From Cyrtodaria siliqua (taxonomy: Eukaryota; Mollusca; Bivalvia; Adapedonta; Hiatellidae), in the NCBI GenBank assembly GCA_037043455.1, contig JAWPHD010000289.1, forward strand, positions 186,001-250,000: a stretch of 64,000 nt of DNA, in the 5' to 3' direction. Below are positions 44,540 to 55,454 of the stretch, one piece after another. Every line of letters begins with the position of its first letter. Position 1 is the stretch's first letter. Under the pieces are notes generated by a model. The model made no database searches. It saw nothing but the letters and a program-made list of their open reading frames with translations, and had not been told where the DNA came from. A program made the translations under genes and the position numbers.

Positions 44540-44925
44540 GTAGCGTTTAAGGTTTCTCTTAAATATTGTCTTGTCATACCCTTAACGGGTTATTTTCTTG
44601 TTGATTCGGCTTCTGCCAAGTCATTGAGTACTTGCTTTGTGTCTTTCTAGGCTTTTGCTTTTTTATATTATAGATACATAATCATTGATGTGTTTTACTT
44701 ATATTGCCTATTTATGCTTCCTTCTTTGTTAGGGAATATAACCTAACGGGGATATCTTTATTTGCACTGTCCCGTCTTATTGGGATGATGATAGGGTAAC
44801 AATGAGGTATGATTTACCCTAGAACCTAGTTTAAACCCCACGGCGGTAGCTCCATTGTCAACCCTTTTATGTTTGTGATCCCTGAATGCTACGTTTCCTG
44901 TTCGAATTTTTATATTCGCTTGTAT
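44540..44925 (+). mobile_element. PLE 3' UTR tail, second in tandem
   Basis: TTGTCTTGTCATACCC, GGCTTCTGCCAAGTCATTGA, ACGGGGATATCTTTA, TTGTCAACCCTTTTATG and GTTTCCTGTTCGAATTTTTA repeat the same 3' UTR in the same orientation about 50 bases after the previous tail ended, so these are two independent insertions side by side. Confidence 0.7.
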
Positions 44926-45785
44926 TACACCCACGCAAGTCATGTGATAAATATGTGTAAATATCATCTACAAACAAAATGCCAACAAGCAATGCTTTTT
45001 CTTTTTTTTGCGATGATCAATGGCGGTATTTCAAGGGAAATAACACCGGAAGAAAAACATGACGTGTATTAAAGAAGACCGGACCAAATTTCTTTTTTTT
45101 CAGTATGCATTTGTATTCTTGTGGAATTAATGTTGGTTTGTATTGATGAGATAAATATTCCTATGAAGTTTGCGCGTTTTATTAAACTATCTAGAGCTAA
45201 TTTGTCACTGTCATTTCTTTAAAATTGATTTGAAAAGGCGATTGTAGCTGCATAAGTATTAGACTACGATAAATGAACGGTATATGCACCAGAGTTCATT
45301 GTATTACAATATAAAATCAATAGATACATATTATAAACGTATTATAAGAGACTGTTCCACTGTTCAAGTTGCAGAAGTCGATACTGAACGGTATTATTGC
45401 TAATTTATTCTCTAAGATAAAGGTATAGTATTGAACCACAGCCCATGCAATATAAACGTTTACACTTCACATGGAATAGAAGAAAACATGTTATCATCTA
45501 CAACAACAAACGAATATTCATAGTGATTGATATAAATAAAATGTTGGCATACACATGCATTTTATACCATTTTAGACTTTGCTATATCACACATGATAAG
45601 AAAGTGACACGACAGCAGTTAAGCAAATACAACATTTTCCGTCAACTACACCATTGATATGATACCATAACGTAAATAAAATGACATCAAAAGGTTTTAA
45701 GCCGTATCTTTACGTGCGTTTCAAGACGTTGAGGCATATCTCTATCAGTATCGGCGACATGCATTAATCACCGAGGCATATACAT
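44926..45785. other. no gene recognised
   Basis: AT-rich DNA leading into the minisatellites. The short open frames lack motifs. Confidence 0.35.
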
Positions 45786-45787
45786 GA

Positions 45788-47110
45788 CATGTTGTATACA
45801 TGACACAACACGCACAGTGCCAAATACGTTTACAACACAACACGCACAGTGCCCAAAACATTTGCAACACAACACGCACAGTGGCCAATCCATTTACAAC
45901 GCAGCACGCACAGTGCTCAATACATTTACAACACAACACGCACAGTGCCCAATATATTTACAACGCAAAACGCACAGTGTCCGATATATTTACAATGCAA
46001 CACGCGCAGTGCCCAATACATTTACAACACAACACGCACAGTGTCCAATATATATTCAACACAACACGCACAGTGCCCAATACATTTACAACACAACACG
46101 CACAATGCCAAATGCATTGTTGACACAAACGTACAGTGCCAAATACATTTACAACACAACACTCACCGTGTCCAATACATTTACAACACAACAGGCACAT
46201 TGCCCAATACATTTACAATGCAACACGCACAGTGCCCAATACATTTACAACACAACACGCACAGGGCCCAATATATTTACAATACCACACGCAAAGTGTC
46301 CAATACATTTACAAGACTACACTCACAGTGTCAATATATTTAGAACACAACACGCACAGTGCTCAATACATTTAGAACACAACACGCACAGTGCTAAATA
46401 CATTTACAACACAACCAGCACAGTGCCCAATACATTTTTAACACAAACGTACAGTGCCCAATACATTTACAACACAACACTCACCGTGTCCAATACATTT
46501 ACAACACAACAGGCACATTGCCCAATATATTTACAACGCAACACGCACAGTGCCCAATACATTTACAACACAACACGCACAGTGCCCAATATATTTACAA
46601 TACAACGCGCACAGTGCCCAATACATTTACAACACCACACGCACAGTGTCAATATATTTACAATACAACACGCACAGTGCCCAATACATTTTTAACACAA
46701 ACGTACAGTGCCCAATACATTTAGAACACAACACTCACCGTGTCCAATACATTTACAACACAACATGCACATTGCCCAATACATTTACAACGCAATACGC
46801 ACTGTGTCCAATACATTTACAACACAACACGCACAGTGCCCAATACATTTACAACATAGCACGCTCAGTGCCCAATACATTTACAACATAACACGCACAT
46901 TGCCCAATATATTTACAACACAATACGCACAGTGCCCAATAGATTTACAACACAACACGCACTGTGACCAATACACAACACTCACCGTGTCCAATACAGT
47001 TACAACACAACACTCACCGTGTCCAATACATTTACAACAAAAACACACACAGTACCCAGTACATTTACAACACAGCACGCACAGTGAACAATCTATTTAC
47101 AACATATAAG
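45788..47110. repeat. 32-bp minisatellite, ~41 units, with higher-order structure
   Basis: The consensus unit is close to CGCACAGTGCCCAATACATT then TACAACACAACA; starts at 45811, 45843 and 45875 fix the 32-bp period. Because 32 is not a multiple of 3 and the unit has no stop in any plus-strand frame, three units (96 bp) give a 32-residue protein period. This produces a 303-codon frame (45784-46695) and several shorter ones, including on the minus strand. They are not genes: no start context, no domain, and all frames behave alike. A variant block recurs at 46136, 46454 and 46708. Confidence 0.92.
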
Positions 47111-47284
47111 AGTTAAAAAAAACATAGAAAATGCATAGACACGAGCTAAACTCTAATAACGTCATTTCTTACGAGCTGAAATACAGAAATACAATGTTCG
47201 TGTCTATACTGTATATTTAAACAGCATGCAGGAGGGCCTGATAACGTTGTTTGGGTTAAACCGACTCAGATAACAGTACAAAGG

Positions 47285-48165
47285 ATGCACTGTATTATTT
47301 CAAAGGATGTAATGTATTTTTTCAAAGGATGTAATGTATTATGTCAAAAGATTCAATGTATTATGTCAAACGGTGTAATGGAGTATGTCAAAGGATGTAA
47401 GGTATTATTTCAAAAGATGCAATGTATTATGTCAAAAAACGTAATGTATTATTTCAAACGGTGAAATGTATTATGTCAAAAGATACAAGGTATTATGTCA
47501 AAGGATGCAAGGTCTTATGTCAAAGGATGCAAGGTATAATGTCAAAAGTTGCAATGTATTATGTCAAAGGATGTATAGTATTATGTCAAAGGATGCAATA
47601 TATTATGTCAAAAGATGCAATATATTATGTCATAAGATGCAATGTATTATGTCATAGGATGTAATGTATTATGTCAAATGATGTAAGGTATTATGTCAAT
47701 GGATGTAAGGTATTATGTCAAAAGCTGCAATGTATTATATCAAAGGATGTAAGGTAGTATGTCAAAGGATGTAAGGTATTATGTCAAAGGATGTAATGTA
47801 TTATGTCATAGGATGTAATGTATTATGTCAAAGGATGTAAGGTATTATGTCAAAAGATGCAATGTATTATGTCAAAGGATTTAAGGTATTATGTCAAAGG
47901 ATGTAATGTATTATGTCAAAGGATGCAATGTATTATGTCAAAGGATGTAAGGTATTATGTCAAAGGATATAATGTATTATGTCAAAGGATGCAATGTATT
48001 ATGTCAAAAGATGCAAGGTATTATGTCAAAAGATGTAAGGTATTATATCAAAGGATGTAATTTATTATGTCAAAAGGATGCAGTGTATTATGTTAAAGGA
48101 TGCAATGTATGATGTCAACGGATGTAATGTATTATGCCAAAGGATGTAATGTATTATTACATTGC
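47285..48165. repeat. 22-bp minisatellite, ~40 units
   Basis: The consensus is TATTATGTCAAAGGATGTAA then TG, with starts at 47821, 47843 and 47865. Variation is concentrated at GGATG(T/C)AA(T/G)G. Three units make 66 bp, or 22 residues, giving spurious frames up to 80 codons (YVKGCNVLCQRMQCIMSKD type). It begins about 175 bp after the 32-bp array ends. Confidence 0.92.
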
Positions 48166-49060
48166 ATTTTTGCTTCAATGGAAAGCAAAATATAATTTGT
48201 TTAATTACGATCGATGATTGAAGGAGTTTTTTGACAATTCTTCTAGAACAGAGACATTTATTTATCCTTATAACAAGTAATCTTATCCAAAATGGGGTCG
48301 CGTGTCTAAATTTTGAACTGACTTTAACCCGTTTACTTGTAATTAAATATGCTACACACATTCTTTCATTCCATTATCTCAAGTAGTGAAAGGTGATATA
48401 CGAATTGCATGTTAACCAATGACTTAGACGTTAAGAGTCGACACCGTATGGTGATGCAAGACACACATCTATTGTAAAAGCGAACAACATAAAGTTTCAC
48501 CCCAGCAGTTAAGGAGGTTTGGATTGAACACGAAATTGCGATGGAAGGTGACCTTGAATATATGACTGAATAATATGCTTTTGTTACGGGTAACATGCAA
48601 CGAGAAAGAAAGTGCAAAACAAGCAACACACATTTTTTAAATATAATCAAAACATTTATTCTCATAGTAAAATGAAAAATATTCACTTACATAATACAAC
48701 GAAATTAGGTCTAGTGTTTCTTTAAAATTCAATTTTAGTATAAAGTCCAAATAATATTGAATACTAAGTGTCCCTTTTATCGAAATTGTCTATTGTCTAT
48801 TTAATCCACATTTACTTCAAGTATTTCATCATTTAGTCCTTAACGCTAATCCAAACGCGCTCGCACGCACGAACGCACACACTATACCAGATTGTGTAAC
48901 AATATTTGAAGCAGTTCACGAATTTTGGACGGGAAACTAAAAATGCTCCAGGGAGACATTGACCTTGAAAATACAACACGCATAAAGGAAATGGTTAGTG
49001 AAAGTTGTAACGAGCATAAGAAGTTAACCTCATAGTAACAGTAACACAGACTAACTTAAA
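48166..49060. other. no gene recognised
   Basis: The minus-strand frames at 48065-48361 and 48366-48686 show no domain and adjoin or overlap the minisatellite. I see no exon. Confidence 0.35.
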
Positions 49061-49072
49061 AAACTTCAATTT

Positions 49073-49395
49073 AGGGCTTTGAGAATAGTCTATTCTGATT
49101 TTAATGCATCCTACGATGACCTTCTGAAACGTGTGACAACTTTACATCTCTGAAACATTTAAATGTATGAATAAATGATCACCCATGTACATAAAAAAGC
49201 GTGTTTAACTAACAAACTCCAACTACAATTCAGGTATGTAAACACACTGGAACAGCCAACTAGTAGGAACTATTTCGGTGTTGAGGCTGTCCGTGTGTGG
49301 AACGGCCTTCCGAATGAAATCAGGAGTGCTGATAACTACAACTAGTTCAGAAGGCTGATCCGATCGTGAACAGGCCCTGAATGAAAGTATTCTAT
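49073..49395 (+). pseudogene. LINE ORF2 C-terminal domain relic
   Basis: RALRIVYSDFNASYDDLLKR and VTTLHL, then after a short decayed stretch NKLQLQFRYVNTLEQPTSRN, YFGVEAVRVWNGLPNEIRS and FRRLIRS. This is the conserved post-RT C-terminal domain of CR1/L2/jockey-type LINEs (SYxxLLxxxxxxxLxxRR... VWNxLPxxIR). A TGA and a TAG interrupt it. The element's end may be the TTGTATC heptamer array about 1.3 kb downstream, but the link is unproven. Confidence 0.75.
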
Positions 49396-49849
49396 GTGCC
49401 ATGTATAGTTTTATGTCACAGCGTCATGTCGCAGTTTCAGGTTCGTATTCGTACTCTGGCTTGACCGGGCCGTTGCTGCGTATTTTGGTTTATTATGCAA
49501 CTTGTCCTATGTTTCGTTTCGACAGGGCCTTGGTCTCTGACAAAGCAAACCTTGCTATACTAACTATGTATATATTGTTTAGTTTTTTCTCTATGTAAAG
49601 TTAGTCTTATGTGTTTTAAATTAAGCTCCTTATGATAACTACATGTGATATTAATTGTTTATGTCAAGAAAATTCTAAGATTCTAAACTGACAGATGTGT
49701 ATATGCGATGATCTGACCCAATACATGTCTTTATACTATCTAATACGAGTATTCTTAAAGCCTGATTTGTCATATGTTTTATAGTTTTTATAGTTGCATT
49801 TGTTTTACTAGTCTACTTCAGCTAATCAACAGATATCATGACTAGAAAA

Positions 49850-49955
49850 GAAATATAAAAAAATCGGACAGGGAAAGTAGCATTCAAGGAGGACAGTCAA
49901 CCATAAAACACAGAAAAAAACATGCAAACAGACAAACAAGAAGGCACAAGAACCC
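49850..49955 (-). mobile_element. solo PLE terminus
   Basis: AAATATAAAAAAATCGGACA, AGTAGCATTCAAGGAGGACA and GTCAACCATAAAACACAG are the last ~105 bases of the family-1 tail, minus orientation. Confidence 0.75.
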
Positions 49956-50168
49956 ATTTAAATTACTAGCTATTTTAGTATGAGTGTGCAAGTGAATATA
50001 TGTGTATACGTGACGTGTGAGTGAATTTGTGCATCAGTGTCATGTATGTCTTATCTGTTAGCGTGAAACAGTCCGGGAAGGTAGGAATACCAACCTCTTA
50101 GAATGTCTCCCACTGCATATATTAGTTGTGTGTGTTATATATAAAAGCGTATGTAATGTATGAATATA

Positions 50169-50426
50169 CACTACTCAACTTTTATAATCGTTCACCCAGA
50201 TTTTTTGAAAATAACACGAATACTAAAAACTGGAGAACACCGAAACATATACCAATATTTTATTAAGTTTATCAACAAGGTTTTAGTCCAATCAAGGCAG
50301 ATTAAGATTTATTAATCGCTGGCGATATTTGTTAAACGACGCCAGTTAAAATTTCAGGTGAAAATATGAATTATTAAAACATATATAATTCTTTGAAAAG
50401 TGACCGATTATAAAAGTTGACTAGTG
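50169..50426. mobile_element. 258-bp Tc1/mariner-type MITE with TA duplication
   Basis: The left CACTACTCAACTTTTATAAT and right ATTATAAAAGTTGACTAGTG are inverted with one mismatch in 20, and similarity runs further. TA dinucleotides at 50167-50168 and 50427-50428 give the expected TA target duplication. No transposase is encoded. Confidence 0.85.
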
Positions 50427-50659
50427 TATGTAGTAAGCAGTCATTTTAGTTTCATGTCACCCTGGCATCATATTTTACCGAGCAATTGTATTGTGTAATA
50501 TGAACGTTGTATTTTGCTTCAGTCAGTATGTGTGTGCTAATCTTGTATGTGACCCCGATTTGTAGCTGCTTTTATATGCTATTCTTATATAAATGTTTGT
50601 CGGAAAATAGCCTTCGTGCAAATGTTTTTTGTTGCAAGAAATCGATGTTAAATAAAGCT

Positions 50660-50695
50660 TCTTGTATCTTGTATCTTGTATCTTGTATCTTGTAA
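50660..50695. repeat. TTGTATC heptamer array x5
   Basis: Five copies of CTTGTAT follow AATAAAGCTT. Short tandem tails of this kind commonly end CR1/L2-like LINEs, so this may be a LINE 3' terminus. Confidence 0.8.
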
Positions 50696-50699
50696 AAAA

Positions 50700-51917
50700 T
50701 CACTACTAACGATGTGGCCCCAGGAATATTGCTACTATAATTGATTTCGAATGATAAAAAACGGCCTGTAACGCGTGTTAATCTAACAGTCACGAAATCG
50801 TGCCAACATAAACATCCAGGATAATACGAGACAGCGACATACGATCAGTTGTATCGTAATACATTTCTGAAAGCAGCAGCAACATATACTAGAATTTTCC
50901 TAAGAAGCCTGATGCTAGATCTTGAGTAAATATCTTGACAAAATAATAAATCCTGTTTTCATCTAGACATTCTCAGCTCGTTTGATAGGTTGGATATACA
51001 TCGCAAATAATCACAATAATTCCATCAATTGCGAGGACCTAAATTACAAATGTCTCATTCTCAGAGATGTGTGACATCAGGCTTGGAATTCACCAACCAT
51101 TCTTGAGAATATTCTTAGACTTAAGCCCAAGTAGGCAAATTTCAATTACAAATATTTCTAAAAGTTTAAAGGATAAACGTTTATGACAAGCTGTTATGAA
51201 TAAATATGATAAATACGAACGGATAGCAACTTCATGTGATTGTTTATCTTTGAAGGTCTTGGGAATATTTGTGGACGCAATTTGAGTACTTGAGCTCGAG
51301 TCTAAAAATAGTTTGAAGAATGGTTTGTGAATTCGAGGCCAGGAAGCTCATATTCTACATTGAAACCTCTCAAGGAAATACTAAATAAGGCCGAATCTGC
51401 CGTTTTCTCTTGATTGTGTTAGTTGGTTCCAGGGGACCTCTTTACAACTGGTAACTTTTAATATTTGCCTTCTATTATTATAATTGTCTATAAAGGAGAT
51501 GAACGCGAAATTTTGGAAATACTGGTGTTCTTTTTCAGAGGTTAAGCAGACGTTCGAAACAATCTCAATTACATGCACCCTATGTACTAACATATGCAGA
51601 AATGAATTTCCTATCCAACAATACCTTTCTTCCTACGATCCCTTGTAAATTCGCTGAGATATAACCAAAGTGCAATTTGACTCCGTTCGTCGTTTGTTTT
51701 GGTCCCCTATGTAAAAAAAATAATTTTACCGAAAAGCAGTTGTCTGTTAATTTAGGCGCAGTATTCCAGCTTCAAATCGCAATCAATTCACTAACCTAAA
51801 GTACAGATCCGTAAATACATGTCTATAGTTGGTTTCGGAAAGTGCGTCGTTTTACTTAAATAGGGCAGTTACTTGTGCCTCTTTAAGTCTGTCAGGAAAT
51901 AAACCTGAAGAGATTGA
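50700..51917. other. no gene recognised
   Basis: AT-rich DNA without supported features until a 20-base PLE tail scrap (GGCGGTAGCCCTATTGTCAA) near 51919, into which the next repeat inserted. Confidence 0.35.
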
Positions 51918-51939
51918 AGGCGGTAGCCCTATTGTCAAC

Positions 51940-52490
51940 ACTTAACGACACATACGAAATATTGCAGTCTCGGTTTGGTTGAGACTGTTCATGAGCGGTA
52001 GTGAAATATGCTCTTACGCTCACGCCCTCTATTCCCGGGTTGAGCAGAACTCAATATTCATAAAATCAATAGTACAAAAGTTGAACCATCCCGAAGATGG
52101 CATGCATATGGCGGTGCACATGGAGTTTATTGCTTCTCCATGTCGTACGGCGTATGGTCTGAGTATCTAATAAAAGTAAATGCCCCGAAGAGCGAAATAA
52201 ACATAATGGAATTTAGTTGGGAGCAGCGGTTATGAAGCCTGCATATCACAAGTAACAGTCAAAAGACTAAATTAAAAAGCAGACAACATATCCTATAAGT
52301 GGTTAAACAATACCCATAGCCTTTAATCGGCCGGAGTATTGGAACCACTCAATTGAAAATTAAGTAAGAAAACAAAAAGAAATGAAAAGTATCACCGATA
52401 ATTAAAATCTAAGTATCGGGCTCAGCGATCTCCAAAGATCGAATGAATAACAGTACTGATTGCAAGCGCGGACTGTGCTATAAAAAAGAG
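51940..52490 (+). repeat. twin-hairpin repeat, tandem unit 1 (A+B)
   Basis: It begins within the A block (ACGACACATACG) directly after a PLE tail scrap and runs to GACTGTGCTATAAAAAAG. Hairpin 1 is present (GTCTCGGTTTGGTTGAGAC). The right arm of hairpin 2 is deleted (ATGCTCTTACGCTCACG). It joins head-to-tail to the next unit. Confidence 0.85.
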
Positions 52491-53095
52491 TATGATAATG
52501 GACCTTTGGAAACGGCCGAAAACGACACATACGAAATAATGCAGTCTCGGTTTGATTGAGACTGTTCATGAGCGGTAGTGAAATATGCTATCTACCGCTC
52601 ACGCCTTCTATTCCCGGGTTGAGCAGAACTCAATATTCATAAAATCAATAGTACAAAAGTTTAACCATCCCGAAGATGGCATGTATATGGCGGTGGACAT
52701 GGAGTTTATTGCTTCCCCATGTCGTACGGCGTATGGTCCCAGTATCTAATACAATTAAGAGCGAAATAAACATAATGGAATTTAGTTGGGAGCAGCGGTT
52801 ATGAAGCCTGCATATCACAAGTAACAGTCAAAAGACTAAATTAAAAAGCAGACAAAATATCCTATAAGTGGTTAAACAATACCCAGAGCATTTAATCGGT
52901 CGGAGTAGTGGAACCACTGAATCGAAAATTAAGTAAGAAAACAAAAAATAAATGAAAATGTACCACCGATAATTAAATAGAAGTATCGGGCTCAGCGAAC
53001 TCCAAAGATCAAATGTATAACAGTACTGATTGCAAGCGCGGGGAGACGTTTTACTGCCGCCACACTGCACAAGCAACGCCGCTGTGCTATAAAAA
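52485..53095 (+). repeat. twin-hairpin repeat, tandem unit 2 (A+B)
   Basis: It starts AAAAAAGAGTATGATAATGG and includes both hairpins (GAGCGGTAG / CTACCGCTC intact) and the complete B block through GGAGACGTTTTACTGCCGCC, CACTGCACAAGCAACGCC and GCTGTGCTATAAAAAAG. It is the most complete monomer in the window, about 610 bp including the linker. Confidence 0.88.
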
Positions 53096-53250
53096 AGGAG
53101 TATGATAATGGACCTTTGGAAACAGCCAAAACGACACATACGAAATATTGCAGTCTCGGTTTGATTGCGACTGTTCATGAGCGGTAGTGAAATATGCTAG
53201 CTACCGCTCACGCCCTTTAGCCGCGGATTGAGCAGAACTCAATATTAATA
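53092..53250 (+). repeat. twin-hairpin repeat, terminal A block
   Basis: The third A block of the tandem series. Hairpin 1 arms are at 53151-53157 and 53167-53173; hairpin 2 arms TGAGCGGTAG 53178-53187 and CTACCGCTCA 53201-53210, a perfect 10-bp stem. It ends after GAGCAGAACTCAATATTAAT. Confidence 0.88.
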
Positions 53251-53277
53251 AAACCAAGATTAGTAAATGTAGATGCT

Positions 53278-53600
53278 AAAGAGGATGTACCTAGTTTCAA
53301 GTCTTTGTGTAACTAAACATCTACTCCATCAGGACTACCGTTACCATAAACTCAAAAACCTTTGCACAATTTTATTATCGTAATCCTGATATACTTTCCA
53401 AATATAAAAGTAATTTAAGAACTCTTCTGCGGCAAGGACTATCAAAACCTGACTTCTATTGTGACGTGATTTACAACCTTCGTAAGATCCTTGGTTATGA
53501 TCACCTTCATACTATCTTTGTTAAACGTGTTGAAAGAGTTATCAATAGAGTTTACGAACAAGTCATTGAATGTGTCTGCAACTTCATTATCTTTGGAATG
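53278..53600 (+). mobile_element. PLE RT C-terminal fragment
   Basis: FKSLCVTKHLLHQDYRYHKL-like, then FAQFYYRNPDILSKYKSNLR, TLLRQGLSKPDFYCDVIYNL and RKILGYDHLHTIFVKR in shifting frames, matching 18740-18990. It has no 3' tail. Confidence 0.7.
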
Positions 53601-53910
53601 ATTTTGTCTTGATCATATAATATTAATTTGGCTGGGTGCCACGTGAATTTTTAGACAAGTATGGTTTTATTGTTTGCCAGAAACCTGATGGATTATTTAT
53701 TTTTTGATTTATTTTTTAATTTTGTAACCGTACGTCTTTTCTGTCTGTATTTTTCTCATGTTTTAGAGTTTTTATTTTTCAAAAAGTTATTATAACACAT
53801 TTTCTTTCTATAGATTGCCTTTCTAACTACTTTGTTCATGTATGGTTATTGATCATTTCGTCTATGAGTGGACAGTCTCGTCTATGACCCTGGTTTAATC
53901 GTTTTTAAAA
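53601..53910. other. no gene recognised
   Basis: AT-rich spacer; no supported feature. Confidence 0.35.
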
Positions 53911-53911
53911 C

Positions 53912-54230
53912 TACAGTCGAACCTCGATAGCTCGAAGTCAGAGGGACCAGAGGGAAATGTTCGAGGGAACGATAAAAAAACAGAATATCTATCCGAATTT
54001 GTGTACCGCCCGAAATAGTGTTACTTGTGTACGTGATGTATCGTTTTCGGTATGTTTTTTATGCTTGTTTAAACCTCATAACGGATATATAACATGTAAT
54101 TGTTACACTGAAATTACAAGAAAAATTGCAATAATGTGTTTGTTTTATCATTTATTTAAAGAAATATCACAATAATAGATTTTAACATACAAGCCGGAAG
54201 TCCGAATTATGAGAACAAGGTAAGACTGGT
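53912..54230. mobile_element. possible pogo/Tigger-type MITE
   Basis: TACAGTCGAACCTCGATAGC at the left resembles pogo/Tigger terminal repeats. At the right CCGAATTATGAG...AAGACTG is a weak inverted counterpart. The duplicated TA is clear only on the left. Confidence 0.4.
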
Positions 54231-54275
54231 TTCGGTACATAGAATTGAATATAATAGAAAATAGCGTAGCACATA

Positions 54276-54475
54276 ATTTTTATTAAAACCAATCAACAAA
54301 CGTTATTTAATTAGAAAATCAACCGTGTTTAATCAGTAAACGAAGTTCACTAAACATACTCGGGAAATGCTCTTATCTAATTAAAAAGTGAACACACTTT
54401 ATTTTATTTATTGTTTTATTTTTATTAAAACCAATCAACAAACGTTATTTAATTAGAAAATCAACAGTGTTTAAT
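54276..54475. repeat. 58-bp direct repeat, one mismatch
   Basis: ATTTTTATTAAAACCAATCA..GTGTTTAAT occurs at 54276-54333 and 54418-54475 and differs at a single C/A position. A young local duplication, or a deletion intermediate. Confidence 0.85.
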
Positions 54476-54494
54476 TTATCATCCAACAAAACAA

Positions 54495-54590
54495 CAACAA
54501 ACGGAACAGTGTAAATAAAGACATCCCCGTCAGGTTATATTCTCTAACAAACAAGGCAGCATCGATAGCAAATCTATAACAATAAAGACA
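54495..54590 (-). mobile_element. PLE tail piece, inverted
   Basis: GGAACAGTGTAAATAAAGAC and ATATTCTCTAACAAACAAGG match the minus strand of the 3' UTR. It directly precedes a plus-strand PLE, repeating the inverted-tail/direct-copy arrangement seen at 25008. Confidence 0.6.
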
Positions 54591-55410
54591 ATTTTAATTT
54601 TGACATTGTTAATTATCTCCCCTCAGATGGGGATGTTCCCCGACCAACTTATTATGTTTCTCAAATTAGTCATTTCCTATAGCTTGTAGTCGAGTTAAAA
54701 CTTAAACATTCGCAACCTGTGTATAATTAAAAGAATACAGAGAGTTTCTGGTACCATAAACATACATTATTTATTAAAGTGTTAGAAAGTTTATCAAAAG
54801 TGTCTATGACCCCTTTCATTCTACAACGCACTGCGTGTGTAGTATTTAACCAATTTATAGTTCATTGCTCTGCTTTCTTCCTTGATTGTGAGACGTCCGA
54901 AACAGTGTGGGCTCTTCATGATGATGTCTGTTTAAAATCCTGAAATGGATGGTATCGTTTCATAATTGTCTCCAGTCGTGTCTGGTAATGTTCTTAAAGC
55001 TTCATCATCTTGTTGCTCTGTCTTCTGCCAAGTCATAGAGTACTTTGGTTTTGACTTGTTAGTCTTCTTGTTGTATTCACGAATATATGATCATCTTTGC
55101 GTTATCTCTAAATTGACTATTAATGCTGCCTAGTTCGGATATAGCATTACATGGATAGTTTTATTTATACTGTCACGTTTTATTGGATGATAAAAGGGTA
55201 AGAGTGAAGTTACTGACCATATAACCTAGTGCAAACGTCCAGTGGCCTCCTTGGTAATGAATGTTCCAAGGCGATACCTATTTTTCAAACCTTTCATGTT
55301 TGTTATGTTGCATGTTTGTTAATTGATTGTGTTTTTGGTTGGCTGTGGTCTGAGAATATTTCATTTCCTGTTCGACTTGTATCTATTCGTCATTTGCATC
55401 TATACTACAA
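54590..55410 (+). mobile_element. PLE RT C-terminus through 3' tail, decayed
   Basis: It starts at FNFDIVNYL-like coding, then DGDVPRPTYYVSQISHFL, CDPFHSTTHCVCSI-like, followed by the 3' UTR (TGTCTTCTGCCAAGTCATAG, ACTGTCACGTTTTATTGG, TTTCCTGTTCGACTTG). It is heavily mutated compared with 18590-19620. Confidence 0.65.
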
Positions 55411-55454
55411 TAGTGTATTATGAGAAATAAGTCATGCTTTTCATTACACTCCCA

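Noticed and set aside
45784..46695. 303-codon open reading frame
   Set aside because: It is entirely inside the 32-bp minisatellite; every frame is open and the protein period equals three repeat units.
47422..48060. 80-codon frames rich in YVKG/CQRM repeats
   Set aside because: Translation of the 22-bp minisatellite; no independent coding evidence.
47285..48165. CRISPR-like array
   Set aside because: Units are contiguous 22-bp repeats with no spacers, in a eukaryotic context.
52828..53178. 116-codon minus-strand frame, and similar frames at 20580-20846, 22542-22829 and 58333-58599
   Set aside because: They are translations of the B block of the twin-hairpin repeat. They recur because the repeat recurs, and their reading frames are not conserved between copies.
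53092..53250. Hammerhead ribozyme in the twin-hairpin module
   Set aside because: GAAA-like strings occur, but no CTGATGA core with correctly placed stems was found on either strand.
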